A stretch of 64,000 nt of DNA from positions 62,001 through 126,000 of the forward strand of contig NZ_JAIVAH010000007.1 in assembly GCF_020171745.1 (NCBI RefSeq). The letters are read 5' to 3'. Numbering within the stretch: the first letter of the stretch is position 1; each line of letters starts with the position of its first letter. The notes below the pieces were generated by a model. That model worked only from the letters and a program-made list of their open reading frames with translations, made no database searches and was not told the DNA's origin. The stretch comes from Prescottella equi. GTDB lineage: Bacteria; Actinomycetota; Actinomycetes; Mycobacteriales; Mycobacteriaceae. Below, piece after piece: positions 9,024 to 18,162 of this stretch. The translations under genes were made by a program, and so were the position numbers.

Positions 9024-11189
9024 CTACGACCCGAGACTCGACGTCGGCAGCGCCGCCGAACCGCTCGCGGGTGGCTGCGGCAGCAGGGTCAGATCGCCGG
9101 TGGCGGCCACCTCGACGGGGGGCTGGCTGACACTCTCCGCCCCCGTCTCGACGTGCCCCACCCATCGGCGTCGGTACGACGGATCCTCGGCGATCGTCAT
9201 CGTGGCGTCGTACCACCCCTGTTGCGAGTCGACGATCCAGAAGTGTTCCGCGCCCGCCGCCACCTGGGCAGAGCTTCCCGCCACGGTGACCGTCACAGCG
9301 CTCGGGCCCGCGTTCGACACGGTCAGCCGCACCGTTCGACCGATCGGCTCGATCGTCGTCCGCGTCTGCACCGCCGCACCCGGACCGTTCACCGATCCGG
9401 CGAACTCGCGCCGGAATCCGTTGGGGCCGATCATCGTCAGGTCGTAGTGATCACCGGGCACGGCGACCGTGTCCGCGCGGTCGACGAGTACGTCGTAGTG
9501 CCGGGGCAGGTCGAACTCGCCCGCGTACGGGTACAACGCCAGATGCGCACTGGCGGTCCCGGTATTCCGCATCCGCACCGACAGCTGCCGCGCACCGGCG
9601 TCGAACACGACGTCCGCGTCGGGCTGATACGGCAGCGCCCGGGCAGGTCGGGTTCCGCTCTCCTGCACCGGCATCCGCTGCTGCTCGGGTGGTGCAGGCT
9701 TCCAGCGCGGGGTCAGCGGCGGCGCGGGCGGCGGCGGGGTGAGCGGCGGTCGGGCGCGCGGCGTGTCGAAGTCGAACGCCGACGTGAGATCGCCCGCGAC
9801 GGTCCGACGCCACGCGCTGATCTCGGGCTGCGCGAACCCGAATCGCTTCTCCAGGAACTGGGTGATCGAGGTGTGGTCGAACACCTGCGAGCACACGTAT
9901 CCGCCGACGGTCCACGGTGAGATCACCGTCATCGGCACCCGCGGCCCCAGTCCGAGTGGCTTGTCGCCCACGTACTCGTCGGCGACGTCCCGCGGCGGCA
10001 GCGGCGGCGGCACGTGATCGTAGTAGCCGTCGTTCTCGTCGAAGTTCAGCAGGACCGCTGTCTTCGACCAGGTTTCGGGATCGGACGCGATCGCGTCGAG
10101 CACCTTGTAGACCAGCGTCGCGCTCGACGCCGGCGACGACGTCATCGGATGCTCGCAATCCACGGCCGACGGCACCAGATACGACACCTGCGGCAGTGTG
10201 CCCGCCTCGACGTCCGCGCGGAAGACGTCCGCGAGGGTGCCGGGCCGCTCGCGGCGCAGTGCCCGGTCGTACAGTCGCCGGTCGGGGCCGTCGAGTCGCG
10301 ACACCCCGTCGTCGAGGCACCCGAGCAACAGGGTCTGCACGTCGGACGGCAGCAGCGGCAGCGCCGCGTACAGCGCTGCGAGCGTGGGGAACTGGTACGG
10401 CACCAGCGCGGGATGCCCGAGCAGCGCGTGCACCACCTGCTTGAACCGCACGAAGTATTCGAGGTTGTTGTCGGTGAAGTTGTCCCACTCCTGGTAGGTC
10501 CGCCAGCTGATCCCGGCCGTCTCGAGCCGCTCCGGGACCGTCGTCCAGGTGTACCCGTCGTGCCAGGGCATGTACGAGTCGTTGGTGACCGCCCGGGACC
10601 CGTTCGCCTCGAACCCGGTGTACCCGCTGATCCAGTAGTTGCGGTTGGGCGCGGTCGACGTCGGTACCGAACAGAAGTAGGCGTCGCACACCGTGAACGA
10701 CTCGGCGAGCTCGAACTGGAACGGGATGTCCTGCCGGTCGTAGTGGGCCATCGTCGCCGCGGTCTTCGCGGGAATCCAGCCGTCGTGCCAGCCGCCGGCG
10801 ACGGCGGCCTGCCCACCGGCCCACTCGTGGTCGAGGGCGTCGACGTTCTGGGTATCCATCCGCTGTGCGCCCGCCGCCTCCCGGATCGGGTACGGCACCA
10901 CCACGGATTCCCGATCCGGCTGCTCGTACACGGTGCGGCCGGTGCGCAGGCGCAGCGCGTTGGGGTCGCCGAACCCGCGCACGCCGCGGAGGGTGCCGAA
11001 GTAGTGGTCGAAGGCGCGGTTCTCCTGCATGAGCAGTACGACGTGCTCGATCGAGTCCAGGCCGCCCGGTGGCACCGGCGACGCGAGCGCGGCCTGCAGC
11101 GACGGTGGCAGCAGTGATCCGGCCGCGGCGGCGCCGACGGCACCGGCACCCAGGGCCATGAATCGCCGTCGGGACATCTCGAACGTCAC
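9024..11189 (-). CDS. phosphocholine-specific phospholipase C, Tat-exported
   Basis: 721 aa from a GTG at 11189, seven bases after AGGAGG. The N-terminus has a twin-arginine signal (MSRRRFMALGAGAVG) with cleavage near ALA at about 35. Residues ~45-450 are the phosphoesterase domain of the AcpA/PlcC superfamily: EHVVLLMQENRAFDHYFG, DFTVCDAYF-like and FDENDGYYDHVPPP carry the expected metal and nucleophile residues. The rest holds repeated DUF756 beta-domains as in Pseudomonas PlcH/PlcN, after a Pro-rich linker near 470. It would hydrolyse phosphatidylcholine or sphingomyelin outside the cell, releasing phosphocholine. It is monocistronic. Confidence 0.9.
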   Translation of the reverse strand: MTFEMSRRRFMALGAGAVGAAAAGSLLPPSLQAALASPVPPGGLDSIEHVVLLMQENRAFDHYFGTLRGVRGFGDPNALRLRTGRTVYEQPDRESVVVPYPIREAAGAQRMDTQNVDALDHEWAGGQAAVAGGWHDGWIPAKTAATMAHYDRQDIPFQFELAESFTVCDAYFCSVPTSTAPNRNYWISGYTGFEANGSRAVTNDSYMPWHDGYTWTTVPERLETAGISWRTYQEWDNFTDNNLEYFVRFKQVVHALLGHPALVPYQFPTLAALYAALPLLPSDVQTLLLGCLDDGVSRLDGPDRRLYDRALRRERPGTLADVFRADVEAGTLPQVSYLVPSAVDCEHPMTSSPASSATLVYKVLDAIASDPETWSKTAVLLNFDENDGYYDHVPPPLPPRDVADEYVGDKPLGLGPRVPMTVISPWTVGGYVCSQVFDHTSITQFLEKRFGFAQPEISAWRRTVAGDLTSAFDFDTPRARPPLTPPPPAPPLTPRWKPAPPEQQRMPVQESGTRPARALPYQPDADVVFDAGARQLSVRMRNTGTASAHLALYPYAGEFDLPRHYDVLVDRADTVAVPGDHYDLTMIGPNGFRREFAGSVNGPGAAVQTRTTIEPIGRTVRLTVSNAGPSAVTVTVAGSSAQVAAGAEHFWIVDSQQGWYDATMTIAEDPSYRRRWVGHVETGAESVSQPPVEVAATGDLTLLPQPPASGSAALPTSSLGS

Positions 11190-11366
11190 GTCTTGACCTC
11201 CTGAAAGAGCCGAAATGCGACACGGTTGGCCGGAGGCTATCGGAGCGGCGGGCGCGCGGAGGCGGATTCGGCCGTAGCACTGCGATGAATATCGCGAGCA
11301 GGCGCGGTCTGTATGGCTGAGGCTCCACGCATCGGGCGTGGGGCAGCCACAGAACGGGAGCTCGCC

Positions 11367-11798
11367 ATGACCGCCTCCTTCCCCGCCACCCGCACCACGC
11401 CGGGCGCCGCCACCGTGTCGCCGCGGGCCCGAATCGCCGGCCTCGTCGTCACCGCGCTGGTGGTGGCCTTCCTGTTGTTCGACGCCGTCATCCACCTCGC
11501 GAACATCCAGCCGGTGAAGGACTCGATGGCCGAGTACGGCTTCCCCGACTACGCGCCGTACGTCATGGGCGTGGTGATGCTGGTGTGCCTGGCGCTGTAC
11601 CTGACGCCGGTCACGGCGATCCTCGGGGCGGTGCTGCTCACCGGCTACCTCGGCGGGGCGGTCGCGTGCAACATCCTCACCGAGCAGCCGCTGCTGTCGA
11701 CGATCCTGTCGCCGGTGTACGTCGGGATCTTCGTGTGGGGCGGGCTGTACCTGCGGGACGCCCGGGTCCGCGCGATCATGCCGCTCGTCCGCGGCTGA
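11367..11798 (+). CDS. DoxX-like membrane protein
   Basis: 143 aa with four hydrophobic segments and the DoxX-family pattern FDAVIHLANIQPV...GFPDYAPYVMG and ITEQ-like loop (NILTEQPLLSTI). The family is widespread and its biochemical role is unclear. The ATG at 11367 (MTASFPATRT) has GGGAG upstream and is preferred over an in-frame upstream start. It is divergent from the phospholipase gene with a 177-bp gap in which I see no other gene. Confidence 0.7.
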   Translation: MTASFPATRTTPGAATVSPRARIAGLVVTALVVAFLLFDAVIHLANIQPVKDSMAEYGFPDYAPYVMGVVMLVCLALYLTPVTAILGAVLLTGYLGGAVACNILTEQPLLSTILSPVYVGIFVWGGLYLRDARVRAIMPLVRG

Positions 11799-11843
11799 CG
11801 GAGTCAGTGGGCGACTCCACAGTTTCCGGGACCGGCCACCGCC

Positions 11844-11857
11844 TAGGCTTGTCGTCG
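11844..11857 (+). promoter_or_regulatory. -10 element of a probable leaderless transcript
   Basis: TAGGCT at 11844-11849 is followed by seven bases and then the GTG at 11857. There is no ribosome site. This is the common arrangement of leaderless actinobacterial genes. Confidence 0.5.
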
Positions 11858-12240
11858 TGAAGAAGTTCGTGCCCGCCGCCGTCGCCGACATCCTGTTCGT
11901 GGTCATCTTCGCCCTACTCGGCCGGAGAAGCCACGAGGAGGGCCTCGACGTCGGAGGCCTGCTCACCACGGCATGGCCGTTCCTCGCCGGCCTGGCAGCG
12001 GGCTGGGCGATCACGTTCGGGCTCTACCGTGACAAGTTCGACGCACTGCTGCCGGTCCCCACCGGCGTGATCGTGTGGCTCTCGACCCTGGTACTCGGCA
12101 TGCTGCTCCGGGTGGTCAGCGATCAGGGCACCGCGTTCTCGTTCATTCTCGTCGCGGCGTCGTTCCTCGCCCTGTTTCTGATCGGATGGCGGGCGATCTA
12201 TCAGGCAGTGCGAAAGCGCCGAGTCGCGCGCCTGAAGTAG
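11857..12240 (+). CDS. DUF3054 membrane protein
   Basis: 127 aa with four membrane segments. DILFVVIFALLGRRSHEEG at the start and TAWPFLAGLAAGW in the middle are the DUF3054 pattern, a small actinobacterial membrane family of unknown role. It begins at a GTG that appears to be leaderless and ends in a basic tail (RKRRVARLK), consistent with a cytosolic C-terminus. Confidence 0.8.
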   Translation: MKKFVPAAVADILFVVIFALLGRRSHEEGLDVGGLLTTAWPFLAGLAAGWAITFGLYRDKFDALLPVPTGVIVWLSTLVLGMLLRVVSDQGTAFSFILVAASFLALFLIGWRAIYQAVRKRRVARLK

Positions 12241-12282
12241 GCGACGGCCGACGCCTCCGCACAGGATTTCTCGGAGGCCGCG

Positions 12283-13755
12283 ATGAGCTCGACAGTCGAA
12301 CAGCAGCCCGAGCGGTCCCGTTCGGATCACGGCTTCTTCGGACAGCCGTTCGCGCTCGCGAACCTGTTCGGCGTCGAGATGTGGGAACGCTTCTCGTTCT
12401 ACGGCATGCAGGGCATCCTGCTGTACTACCTGTACTACTCGGTGGCCGACGGCGGACTGGGGCTCGACAAGACCGCGGCCACCAGCATCGTCGGCGCGTA
12501 CGGCGGCACGGTGTACCTGTCGACGATCGTCGGGGCGTGGATCGCGGACCGGCTCCTCGGCTCCGAGCGCACCCTCTTCTACAGCGCGTGCCTGATCATG
12601 CTGGGGCACATCAGCCTGGCGATCATCCCCGGCCTGGCGGGTGTCGGGGTGGGGCTGGTGCTGATCGCGTTCGGCAGCGGCGGACTGAAGGCGAACGCGA
12701 CGTCGCTCGTCGGTGACCTGTACGCGCCCGACGACGAGCGCCGCGACGCCGGCTTCTCGATCTTCTACATGGGGATCAACGTGGGTGGCCTGGTCGGTCC
12801 GCTGCTCACCGGGTGGGCACAGAAGAACTGGGGCTTCCACGTCGGATTCGCGCTCGCCGCAATCGGAATGGCGCTCGGCCTCATCCAGTACACGCTCGGC
12901 CGCAAGCACCTGCACGGTATCGGTTCCGCCGCCCCCAACCCACTGCCGGAGGCCGCGCGGCCGCGGGTCGCCGTGATCGCGATCGTCGCGGTCGCGGTCG
13001 TGTTCGCCTTCTCCTTCGCCGGGGTGATCACCACCGCCAACCTCTCCGAGATCGTGGTGGCGCTGACGATCGTCGCCGCGGTGGCGTACTTCGCGGTGAT
13101 CCTGACGAGCCGGCGGATCACCCCCACCGAACGCAGTCGGGTGTTCGCGTTCATCCCGATGTTCGTGGCGAGCGCCGCGTTCTGGTCGCTGTTCCAGCAG
13201 CAGTTCACCACCGTCGCGATATATGCCGACGCCCGCCTGGACCGCAATCTGTTCGGCTGGGAGTTCCCGCCCACGTGGGTGCAATCGATCAACCCGGTGT
13301 TCATCATCATCTTCGCGGGCGTCTTCGCGGCGCTGTGGACCAAACTCGGCTCGCGGCAGCCGTCGTCGCCGATCAAGTTCGCGCTCGGCACCGGCATCAT
13401 GGGCATCGCGTTCCTGTGCTTCATCCCGATGTCCGGTGGTGGCCCCAACAGCGCGCCCCTGCTCGGTCTCGCCGGGATCCTGCTGCTGTTCACGTTCGCC
13501 GAACTGCTGCTCTCCCCGGTCGGGCTGTCACTGTCCACCAAACTCGCCCCGGCCGCGTTCCACACCCAGATGGTGGCGCTGTTCTTCCTGTCGGTGGCGC
13601 TCGGCTCGAGCCTGGCCGGCACGCTGTCGCGGTTCTACGACGAGCACAACGAGGTGCCGTACTTCGCGACCGTCGGCCTCGCATCGATCGCCATCGGCGT
13701 CGTGCTCGCCGTGCTGTCCCCCTGGATCCGCCGTCTCATGCGCGGGGTCCACTAA
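12283..13755 (+). CDS. proton-dependent oligopeptide transporter (POT/PTR family)
   Basis: 490 aa with about 12-14 membrane segments. The N-terminal motif GVEMWERFSFYGMQGIL contains the ExxERF signature of proton-coupled POT transporters, and FYMGINVGGLVGPLLTGW is the second PTR family signature. Members import di- and tripeptides with protons. The ATG at 12283 has CGGAGG five to six bases upstream. It follows DUF3054 by 42 bp and ends at a very long inverted repeat. Confidence 0.9.
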   Translation: MSSTVEQQPERSRSDHGFFGQPFALANLFGVEMWERFSFYGMQGILLYYLYYSVADGGLGLDKTAATSIVGAYGGTVYLSTIVGAWIADRLLGSERTLFYSACLIMLGHISLAIIPGLAGVGVGLVLIAFGSGGLKANATSLVGDLYAPDDERRDAGFSIFYMGINVGGLVGPLLTGWAQKNWGFHVGFALAAIGMALGLIQYTLGRKHLHGIGSAAPNPLPEAARPRVAVIAIVAVAVVFAFSFAGVITTANLSEIVVALTIVAAVAYFAVILTSRRITPTERSRVFAFIPMFVASAAFWSLFQQQFTTVAIYADARLDRNLFGWEFPPTWVQSINPVFIIIFAGVFAALWTKLGSRQPSSPIKFALGTGIMGIAFLCFIPMSGGGPNSAPLLGLAGILLLFTFAELLLSPVGLSLSTKLAPAAFHTQMVALFFLSVALGSSLAGTLSRFYDEHNEVPYFATVGLASIAIGVVLAVLSPWIRRLMRGVH

Positions 13756-13763
13756 CCCCCCCT

Positions 13764-13826
13764 CGCGTTTTGCGCACTTATCGCGCCGAATCGCACCCCG
13801 AAACCGCGATAAGTGCGCAAAACGCG
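13764..13826. terminator. long perfect inverted repeat between convergent genes
   Basis: A 22-base arm at 13764-13785 (beginning CGCGTTTTGCGCAC) is perfectly complementary to 13805-13826, with a 19-base loop. C and G runs outside both arms can extend the stem. It sits between the POT gene and the convergent phosphatase gene, so it can terminate both. Its unusual length and AT-rich TTTTGCGCACTTAT core suggest a dispersed repeat rather than a simple terminator. Confidence 0.7.
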
Positions 13827-13831
13827 GGGGG

Positions 13832-14431
13832 TCAGCGGACGAGAAGGTCCCGGACATGGGCGGTCTCGTTCACCGACGCCACCCGTCGGGCCCCGTTGCG
13901 CGAGATCAGCACCCGGCTGATCGACACGTAATCGATCGGGAAGGTCAGCGGTCGCGGCAGTTCGAGGAGATCCTGCAGCACGACGTTGATCACCCCGCCG
14001 TGGGCTACGACCACCACAGTGTCCTCGTGATTCGACTGCGCGACAACCGCCGTCATCGCCTCTCGCACGCGACTCCGGAACGCGTCCTCGTCGACGAAGT
14101 CCGGCAGCAGCCCGGCCCGGATGCGTTCGAACGCCTCGGGCATCCGTTCGCGGGCCTCGTGGATCGGGATGTAGTAGCCCTGATCGGCGTCGTACTCGGC
14201 GAACCGGTCGTCGATCACCGGGCTCACACCCAGTGATTCGACGAGCGGCCCGGCGGTCTCGATCGCCCGCCGCTGCGGGCTGGTCACCACCCGCGCGACC
14301 GTGACGTCGGTCAACGGGGACGGCAGCCGCCGGGCCTGACGACGCCCCAGTTCGGTCAGGCCCGGATCCGCCCGCCCCTCGGCGACGGCGACGTGCTCCG
14401 GCAGCGCGTGCCGGACGAGGATCAACTGCAC
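13832..14431 (-). CDS. histidine phosphatase (phosphoglycerate mutase-like)
   Basis: 199 aa. The active-site loop is LVRHALPEH near residue 7 (RHA in place of the usual RHG), and the second catalytic His is in VVVVAHGGVINV. Both are expected for the histidine phosphatase superfamily, whose substrates vary widely. The GTG at 14431 lies two bases after the stop of the upstream SDR gene, so it is translated as the last gene of the acyl-CoA dehydrogenase operon. Confidence 0.85.
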   Translation of the reverse strand: MQLILVRHALPEHVAVAEGRADPGLTELGRRQARRLPSPLTDVTVARVVTSPQRRAIETAGPLVESLGVSPVIDDRFAEYDADQGYYIPIHEARERMPEAFERIRAGLLPDFVDEDAFRSRVREAMTAVVAQSNHEDTVVVVAHGGVINVVLQDLLELPRPLTFPIDYVSISRVLISRNGARRVASVNETAHVRDLLVR

Positions 14432-14433
14432 GG

Positions 14434-15171
14434 TCAGGCCCCGTAGCCGGACGCGCCTGCCCGGGTGAGCACCATCTTCGACAGCACCGCCCGGTTCGAC
14501 AGCCGCAGCACCGCGTCCACGAGTTCGACGACGTCGTTCACGGTGAGCATCGTGTCGGCCGGGATGCGGTCCTTGGTCCACTCGGACATGTCGGTGTCGA
14601 CGTAGGCCGGCGCGATCGCGGTTCCGGCGACGCCGTTGCCGGATTCCTCGGCGTTGAGCGTGTCGACGAGCGAGAGCAGCGCCGCCTTCGTCGCCCCGTA
14701 CACCGCCAGGTTCGCCTCGGCGTACACGCCGGTGATCGACGACACCGCAAGCACTTTCGCACCGCGCTCCGGGTTCTCCGCGGCCCCCTTGCGGAGCAGC
14801 GGGAGCGCGCGTTGCAGCAACGTGAACGGCGCCGTGAGATTGACCGCGACGGTCTTCTCGAACCGCTTCATCGGGTACTCCGCGATCGGTCCGGCGGTGC
14901 CCACCCCGGCGTTCAGGACGAGCGCACGCATCGACCCGAAGCGCTCCACGTGCGCGCCGACGAGCGCCGACGACGCATCGGGATCGGCCATATCGGCTGC
15001 GATCGCGACGACGTCGGACGCCCCGGCCGCCCGCAGGTCCGCGGCGACCGCCTCGAGCCGGGACGCGTCCCGCGCGGTGATGGTGAGCCCGTACCCCTGC
15101 GCCGCAAGCCGTTCCGCGATGCCGAGCCCGATGCCGCGCGAGGCTCCGGTGATCAGTGCACTGTGCGTCAT
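14434..15171 (-). CDS. short-chain dehydrogenase/reductase
   Basis: 245 aa. TGASRGIGLGIAERL is the NAD(P)-binding loop, NAGVG the third-strand motif, and YGATKAAL the catalytic Tyr-xxx-Lys, with the Ser in VSSITG. The oxidoreductase substrate is unknown. The ATG at 15171 overlaps the preceding stop codon (ATGA). With its operon partners it probably processes a branched or aromatic acyl-CoA product. Confidence 0.88.
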   Translation of the reverse strand: MTHSALITGASRGIGLGIAERLAAQGYGLTITARDASRLEAVAADLRAAGASDVVAIAADMADPDASSALVGAHVERFGSMRALVLNAGVGTAGPIAEYPMKRFEKTVAVNLTAPFTLLQRALPLLRKGAAENPERGAKVLAVSSITGVYAEANLAVYGATKAALLSLVDTLNAEESGNGVAGTAIAPAYVDTDMSEWTKDRIPADTMLTVNDVVELVDAVLRLSNRAVLSKMVLTRAGASGYGA

Positions 15172-16196
15172 CGATGTTCCTCCATCGCGGCGAGTCCGGC
15201 AGCGACGAGCGGGGGCACGGCCTCGCACGCGTGCGCGAACCCGTCGCCCGTGGTGGCGCCGGCGAGATGCCGGTGCGTGATGCCCTCGGCGATCACCGCG
15301 AGCTTGAAGTTGGCCAGACCCAGATAGAAGCCCCAGTGGTCGAGCGGCGTTCCGGTCGTCTCGGAGTACATCTGCGCGATCGCATCGGCCGACGGCAACC
15401 GCGGACTCGTCCACGCCGCCGGCTCACCGAGGATCACGTCCAACGCCGGATGCCGGTAGACGCACATCTGCGCCAGGTCGGCGAGCGGGTCCCCGAGCGT
15501 CGAGAGCTCCCAATCCACTACCGCAACAACGCGACCCGGATCGTCGACCGCGACGAGAGTGTTGTCGATCCGGTAGTCGCCGTGCACGATCGCCGCCCGC
15601 GACGTAGCCGGCACCGCATCCTGCAACAGCCCGTGCAGGCGCTCGAGGTCCGGGAGATCCCGGGTCTTGACGCGTTCCCACTGCCGCGCCCACAGCGCCA
15701 CCTGCCGGGACAGGTAGCCGTCCGGCCGGCCGAACGCCTCGAGCCCCACCGCACGATGGTCCACGGCGTGCAGCGCTGCCAGCACTCGCACCAACTCCCG
15801 CACACACGAGTCGATCTCGGCGCCGCCGAGCCGGTCGAGGTCGTCGACGGTGCGGATCACCTGTCCGTCGACGAACCCGGTGACGGCGAACGGTGCGCCC
15901 ATCACCGCGTCGTCCTCGCACAGCGCGACGGTCGGCGCGACCGGGACAGCGGAGTCCTGCAGCGCCGCGCACACCCGATACTCGCGCGCTACATCGTGCG
16001 CCGACGGCGTCAGTCCCGCGGTCGGCGGCCGTCGCAGCACCCAGCGGGAGGCGCCGTCGGACACCTCGAAGGTGAGGTTCGACTTGCCGCCCGAGATCAG
16101 CCGTGCCCGCAGCTCGCCCGCGACGGCGACACCGCTGTCACCGAGGAATCGCTGCAGCGCTGCCAGATCCAAACCGTCCAACTGCGTCGCGGTCAC
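15168..16196 (-). CDS. APH-type phosphotransferase linked to acyl-CoA dehydrogenases
   Basis: 342 aa. It has an aminoglycoside-phosphotransferase/kinase fold: IVHGDYRIDN is the catalytic loop, VVDWELSTLGDPLADL the metal-binding DxE/D segment, and SGGKSNLTFEV the ATP loop. This is the ACAD10/ACAD11-type kinase domain that is commonly next to, or fused with, an acyl-CoA dehydrogenase, where 4-hydroxyacyl-CoA phosphorylation is the known activity of the eukaryotic homologues. The start overlaps the dehydrogenase stop by four bases. A role in hydroxy-fatty-acid breakdown is inferred. Confidence 0.85.
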   Translation of the reverse strand: MTATQLDGLDLAALQRFLGDSGVAVAGELRARLISGGKSNLTFEVSDGASRWVLRRPPTAGLTPSAHDVAREYRVCAALQDSAVPVAPTVALCEDDAVMGAPFAVTGFVDGQVIRTVDDLDRLGGAEIDSCVRELVRVLAALHAVDHRAVGLEAFGRPDGYLSRQVALWARQWERVKTRDLPDLERLHGLLQDAVPATSRAAIVHGDYRIDNTLVAVDDPGRVVAVVDWELSTLGDPLADLAQMCVYRHPALDVILGEPAAWTSPRLPSADAIAQMYSETTGTPLDHWGFYLGLANFKLAVIAEGITHRHLAGATTGDGFAHACEAVPPLVAAGLAAMEEHR

Positions 16197-17407
16197 GACA
16201 GCCCCTCCTCACGTGCGGCCCGCTTCGCCTTGCCGACGACGCGCTTCGCGAGCGCCCAGCGGTGCACCTCGGACGGGCCGTCGTACACCCGGAACGGCCG
16301 CACCTCGCGGGACAGCCGGGCGAGCGGCAGGTCGCCGGACACGCCCATGCCGCCGCACATCTGGATCGACCGGTCCACGATCCGGAAGATCGCCTCGGAC
16401 CCGAAGGCCTTCGCGATCGACGTCGAATCCGACGCGGACCCACCCTGATCGAGTTCCCAGCACGCGCGGGTCAGCAGCGCCCGGGTGGCCGCGATATCGA
16501 TCTCGTTGTCGGCCACCATCTGCTGGACCATGCCGAGATCGCCGATCCGGGAACCGAACCCGTCCCGGCGCGCGACGTAGTCGACCGCGACGTCGTGACC
16601 CCGGCGGGCCGCACCGAGCCACCGCATCACGTGGGTCATCCGGGCCGGACCGAGGCGCACCTGCGCGTAGGCGAAGCCCTCGTCGACCGCACCGAGGACG
16701 GCGTCGTCGGGCACGAACAGGTCGTCGAAGAACACCTCGCAGTGGCCGCCGATCATCGCCCGATCCAGCGTCTCCACATGCCGGCCCACCCGAATCCCCG
16801 CCGACGTGGCCGATGCGAGGAACATCGTCGCGCCGCCGCGATCCCCCGGCGCCCCGGACGTGCGGGCCATGATGATGAAGAAACCCGCTCCGTCGGCGCC
16901 GGTGATGAACCACTTGTGGCCGTTGATCTTCCATCCCCCGGGCGCCTTCTCGGCGCGGGTGGTCAGCGCCGACGGGTCGGACCCGGCACCCGGCGCCGGC
17001 TCGGTCATCGCAAAGGCCGAGCGCACCTCGCCGCGGGCGAGCGGGCCGAGGAACTCCTCCTTCTGCGCCGGACTCGCGACGTGCGCGAGCAGGTGCACGT
17101 TGCCTTCGTCCGGTGCCGCGATGTTGAGCGCGGTCGGCCCGAACAGCGAGTAGCCGGCGGCCTCGAACACCGGGGACCGGTCGCTCATGTCCAGGCCCAG
17201 CCCGCCGAACTCGACGGGCGCGTGCGGCGCGAGCAACCCCCGCCCCTTCGCCTCCGCCTGCATCTCGACGCGGATCGCGTCACCGCCTGCCGCGGCGATG
17301 TCGCCACCGTGCGCATCCTCGATCGGCAGGACCACGTCCCGCACGAATTCCCGCGTTCGTTCGACGAGGCTCTCCACCTCGGGCGAGTACGACAGGTCCA
17401 CCGGCAT
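16193..17407 (-). CDS. acyl-CoA dehydrogenase
   Basis: 404 aa from the ATG at 17407 (MPVDLSYSPEVE), which has GGAGG seven bases upstream. FAMTEPAPGAGSDPSAL is the flavin-binding first signature, GHKWFITGADGAGF follows, and the C-terminal QMCGGMGVSGDLPLARLSREVR region is of the ACAD11-like subfamily. It would introduce an alpha-beta double bond in an acyl-CoA using FAD. It leads an operon with the kinase-like, SDR and phosphatase genes. A TetR-type operator lies 23 bp upstream. Confidence 0.92.
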   Translation of the reverse strand: MPVDLSYSPEVESLVERTREFVRDVVLPIEDAHGGDIAAAGGDAIRVEMQAEAKGRGLLAPHAPVEFGGLGLDMSDRSPVFEAAGYSLFGPTALNIAAPDEGNVHLLAHVASPAQKEEFLGPLARGEVRSAFAMTEPAPGAGSDPSALTTRAEKAPGGWKINGHKWFITGADGAGFFIIMARTSGAPGDRGGATMFLASATSAGIRVGRHVETLDRAMIGGHCEVFFDDLFVPDDAVLGAVDEGFAYAQVRLGPARMTHVMRWLGAARRGHDVAVDYVARRDGFGSRIGDLGMVQQMVADNEIDIAATRALLTRACWELDQGGSASDSTSIAKAFGSEAIFRIVDRSIQMCGGMGVSGDLPLARLSREVRPFRVYDGPSEVHRWALAKRVVGKAKRAAREEGLS

Positions 17408-17429
17408 GTCACATCCTCCGTCCCACACG

Positions 17430-17451
17430 ACCGACCGATCGATCGCTCGGT
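17430..17451. promoter_or_regulatory. TetR-type operator of the acyl-CoA dehydrogenase operon
   Basis: A 22-bp near-perfect palindrome whose outer parts are ACCGA and TCGGT around a CGATCGATCG core; only one symmetric pair mismatches. It lies between the TetR-family gene and the dehydrogenase start, where a promoter is expected, so the neighbouring TetR protein is the natural candidate ligand. Confidence 0.6.
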
Positions 17452-17506
17452 AGGGCCGAGCGTGCCACGACCAGCACGATCGGTCAAGGCTCGGGCCCTG
17501 CGGCGG

Positions 17507-18118
17507 TCAGTCGGAGCCGACCGCGCCCCGGGCGATCAGGAGGTATCGGTCGACCAGCGCATCGGGGCTCAGCGGGCCGTTCGGTCGGTACCAACTCGCG
17601 ACGGCGACGCACATCGTGGTGACGGCCCGACTGGCGTCGTCCGGGTAGGGCGTGGAGAAGTCGCCCGACCGCACCCCGTCCCGCACGATCTCGTCGAGCA
17701 TGCGCTGCTGCTCGTCCCGCAGGGCCACGTACTCGTCCCGGGCGTCGGGTTCCATGCTGCGCATCTCGGTGGACGCGACGAACGCCTGGTCGCGCCGGAA
17801 CATGTGGAACCGGAGCAGCGATTCGACTACGGCGTCGAACCGTTCGCGCGGCGTCGGCCCGGCCTCGGCGAGCGCGAGTCGACTGCGCTCGAGCAGATCT
17901 GCCATCACCGCGCGGGTCAGCCCGATCAGCAGCGCCTGCTTGGACGGGTAGTGGTGGTAGAGCCCGGGCACCGACAGTCCTGCGCGCCCGGCGATCTCGC
18001 GGATCGACGCACCCTCGTAGCCGCGCTCGGCGAACAGGGCGAGCGCCGCGGCCAACGGCCCGGACATCGTTGCGTCGTCGTAATGCCGCCACGAGCCGGG
18101 GACTTGGTCGGTTGTCAT
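17507..18118 (-). CDS. TetR/AcrR-family transcriptional regulator
   Basis: 203 aa. Residues ~22-68 form the helix-turn-helix (LFAERGYEGASIREIAGRAGLSVPGLYHHYPSKQALL); the rest is the all-helical ligand domain, with a dimerisation helix at the end. It is encoded directly upstream of, and in the same direction as, the acyl-CoA dehydrogenase operon, with the palindrome in between. It probably represses that operon until an acyl-CoA binds, as with other TetR regulators of fatty-acid and steroid catabolism. Confidence 0.88.
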   Translation of the reverse strand: MTTDQVPGSWRHYDDATMSGPLAAALALFAERGYEGASIREIAGRAGLSVPGLYHHYPSKQALLIGLTRAVMADLLERSRLALAEAGPTPRERFDAVVESLLRFHMFRRDQAFVASTEMRSMEPDARDEYVALRDEQQRMLDEIVRDGVRSGDFSTPYPDDASRAVTTMCVAVASWYRPNGPLSPDALVDRYLLIARGAVGSD

Positions 18119-18162
18119 TCCCCCACCGTAAGCCAGACGGGGTCACTCGCCCGCCGCACCGC

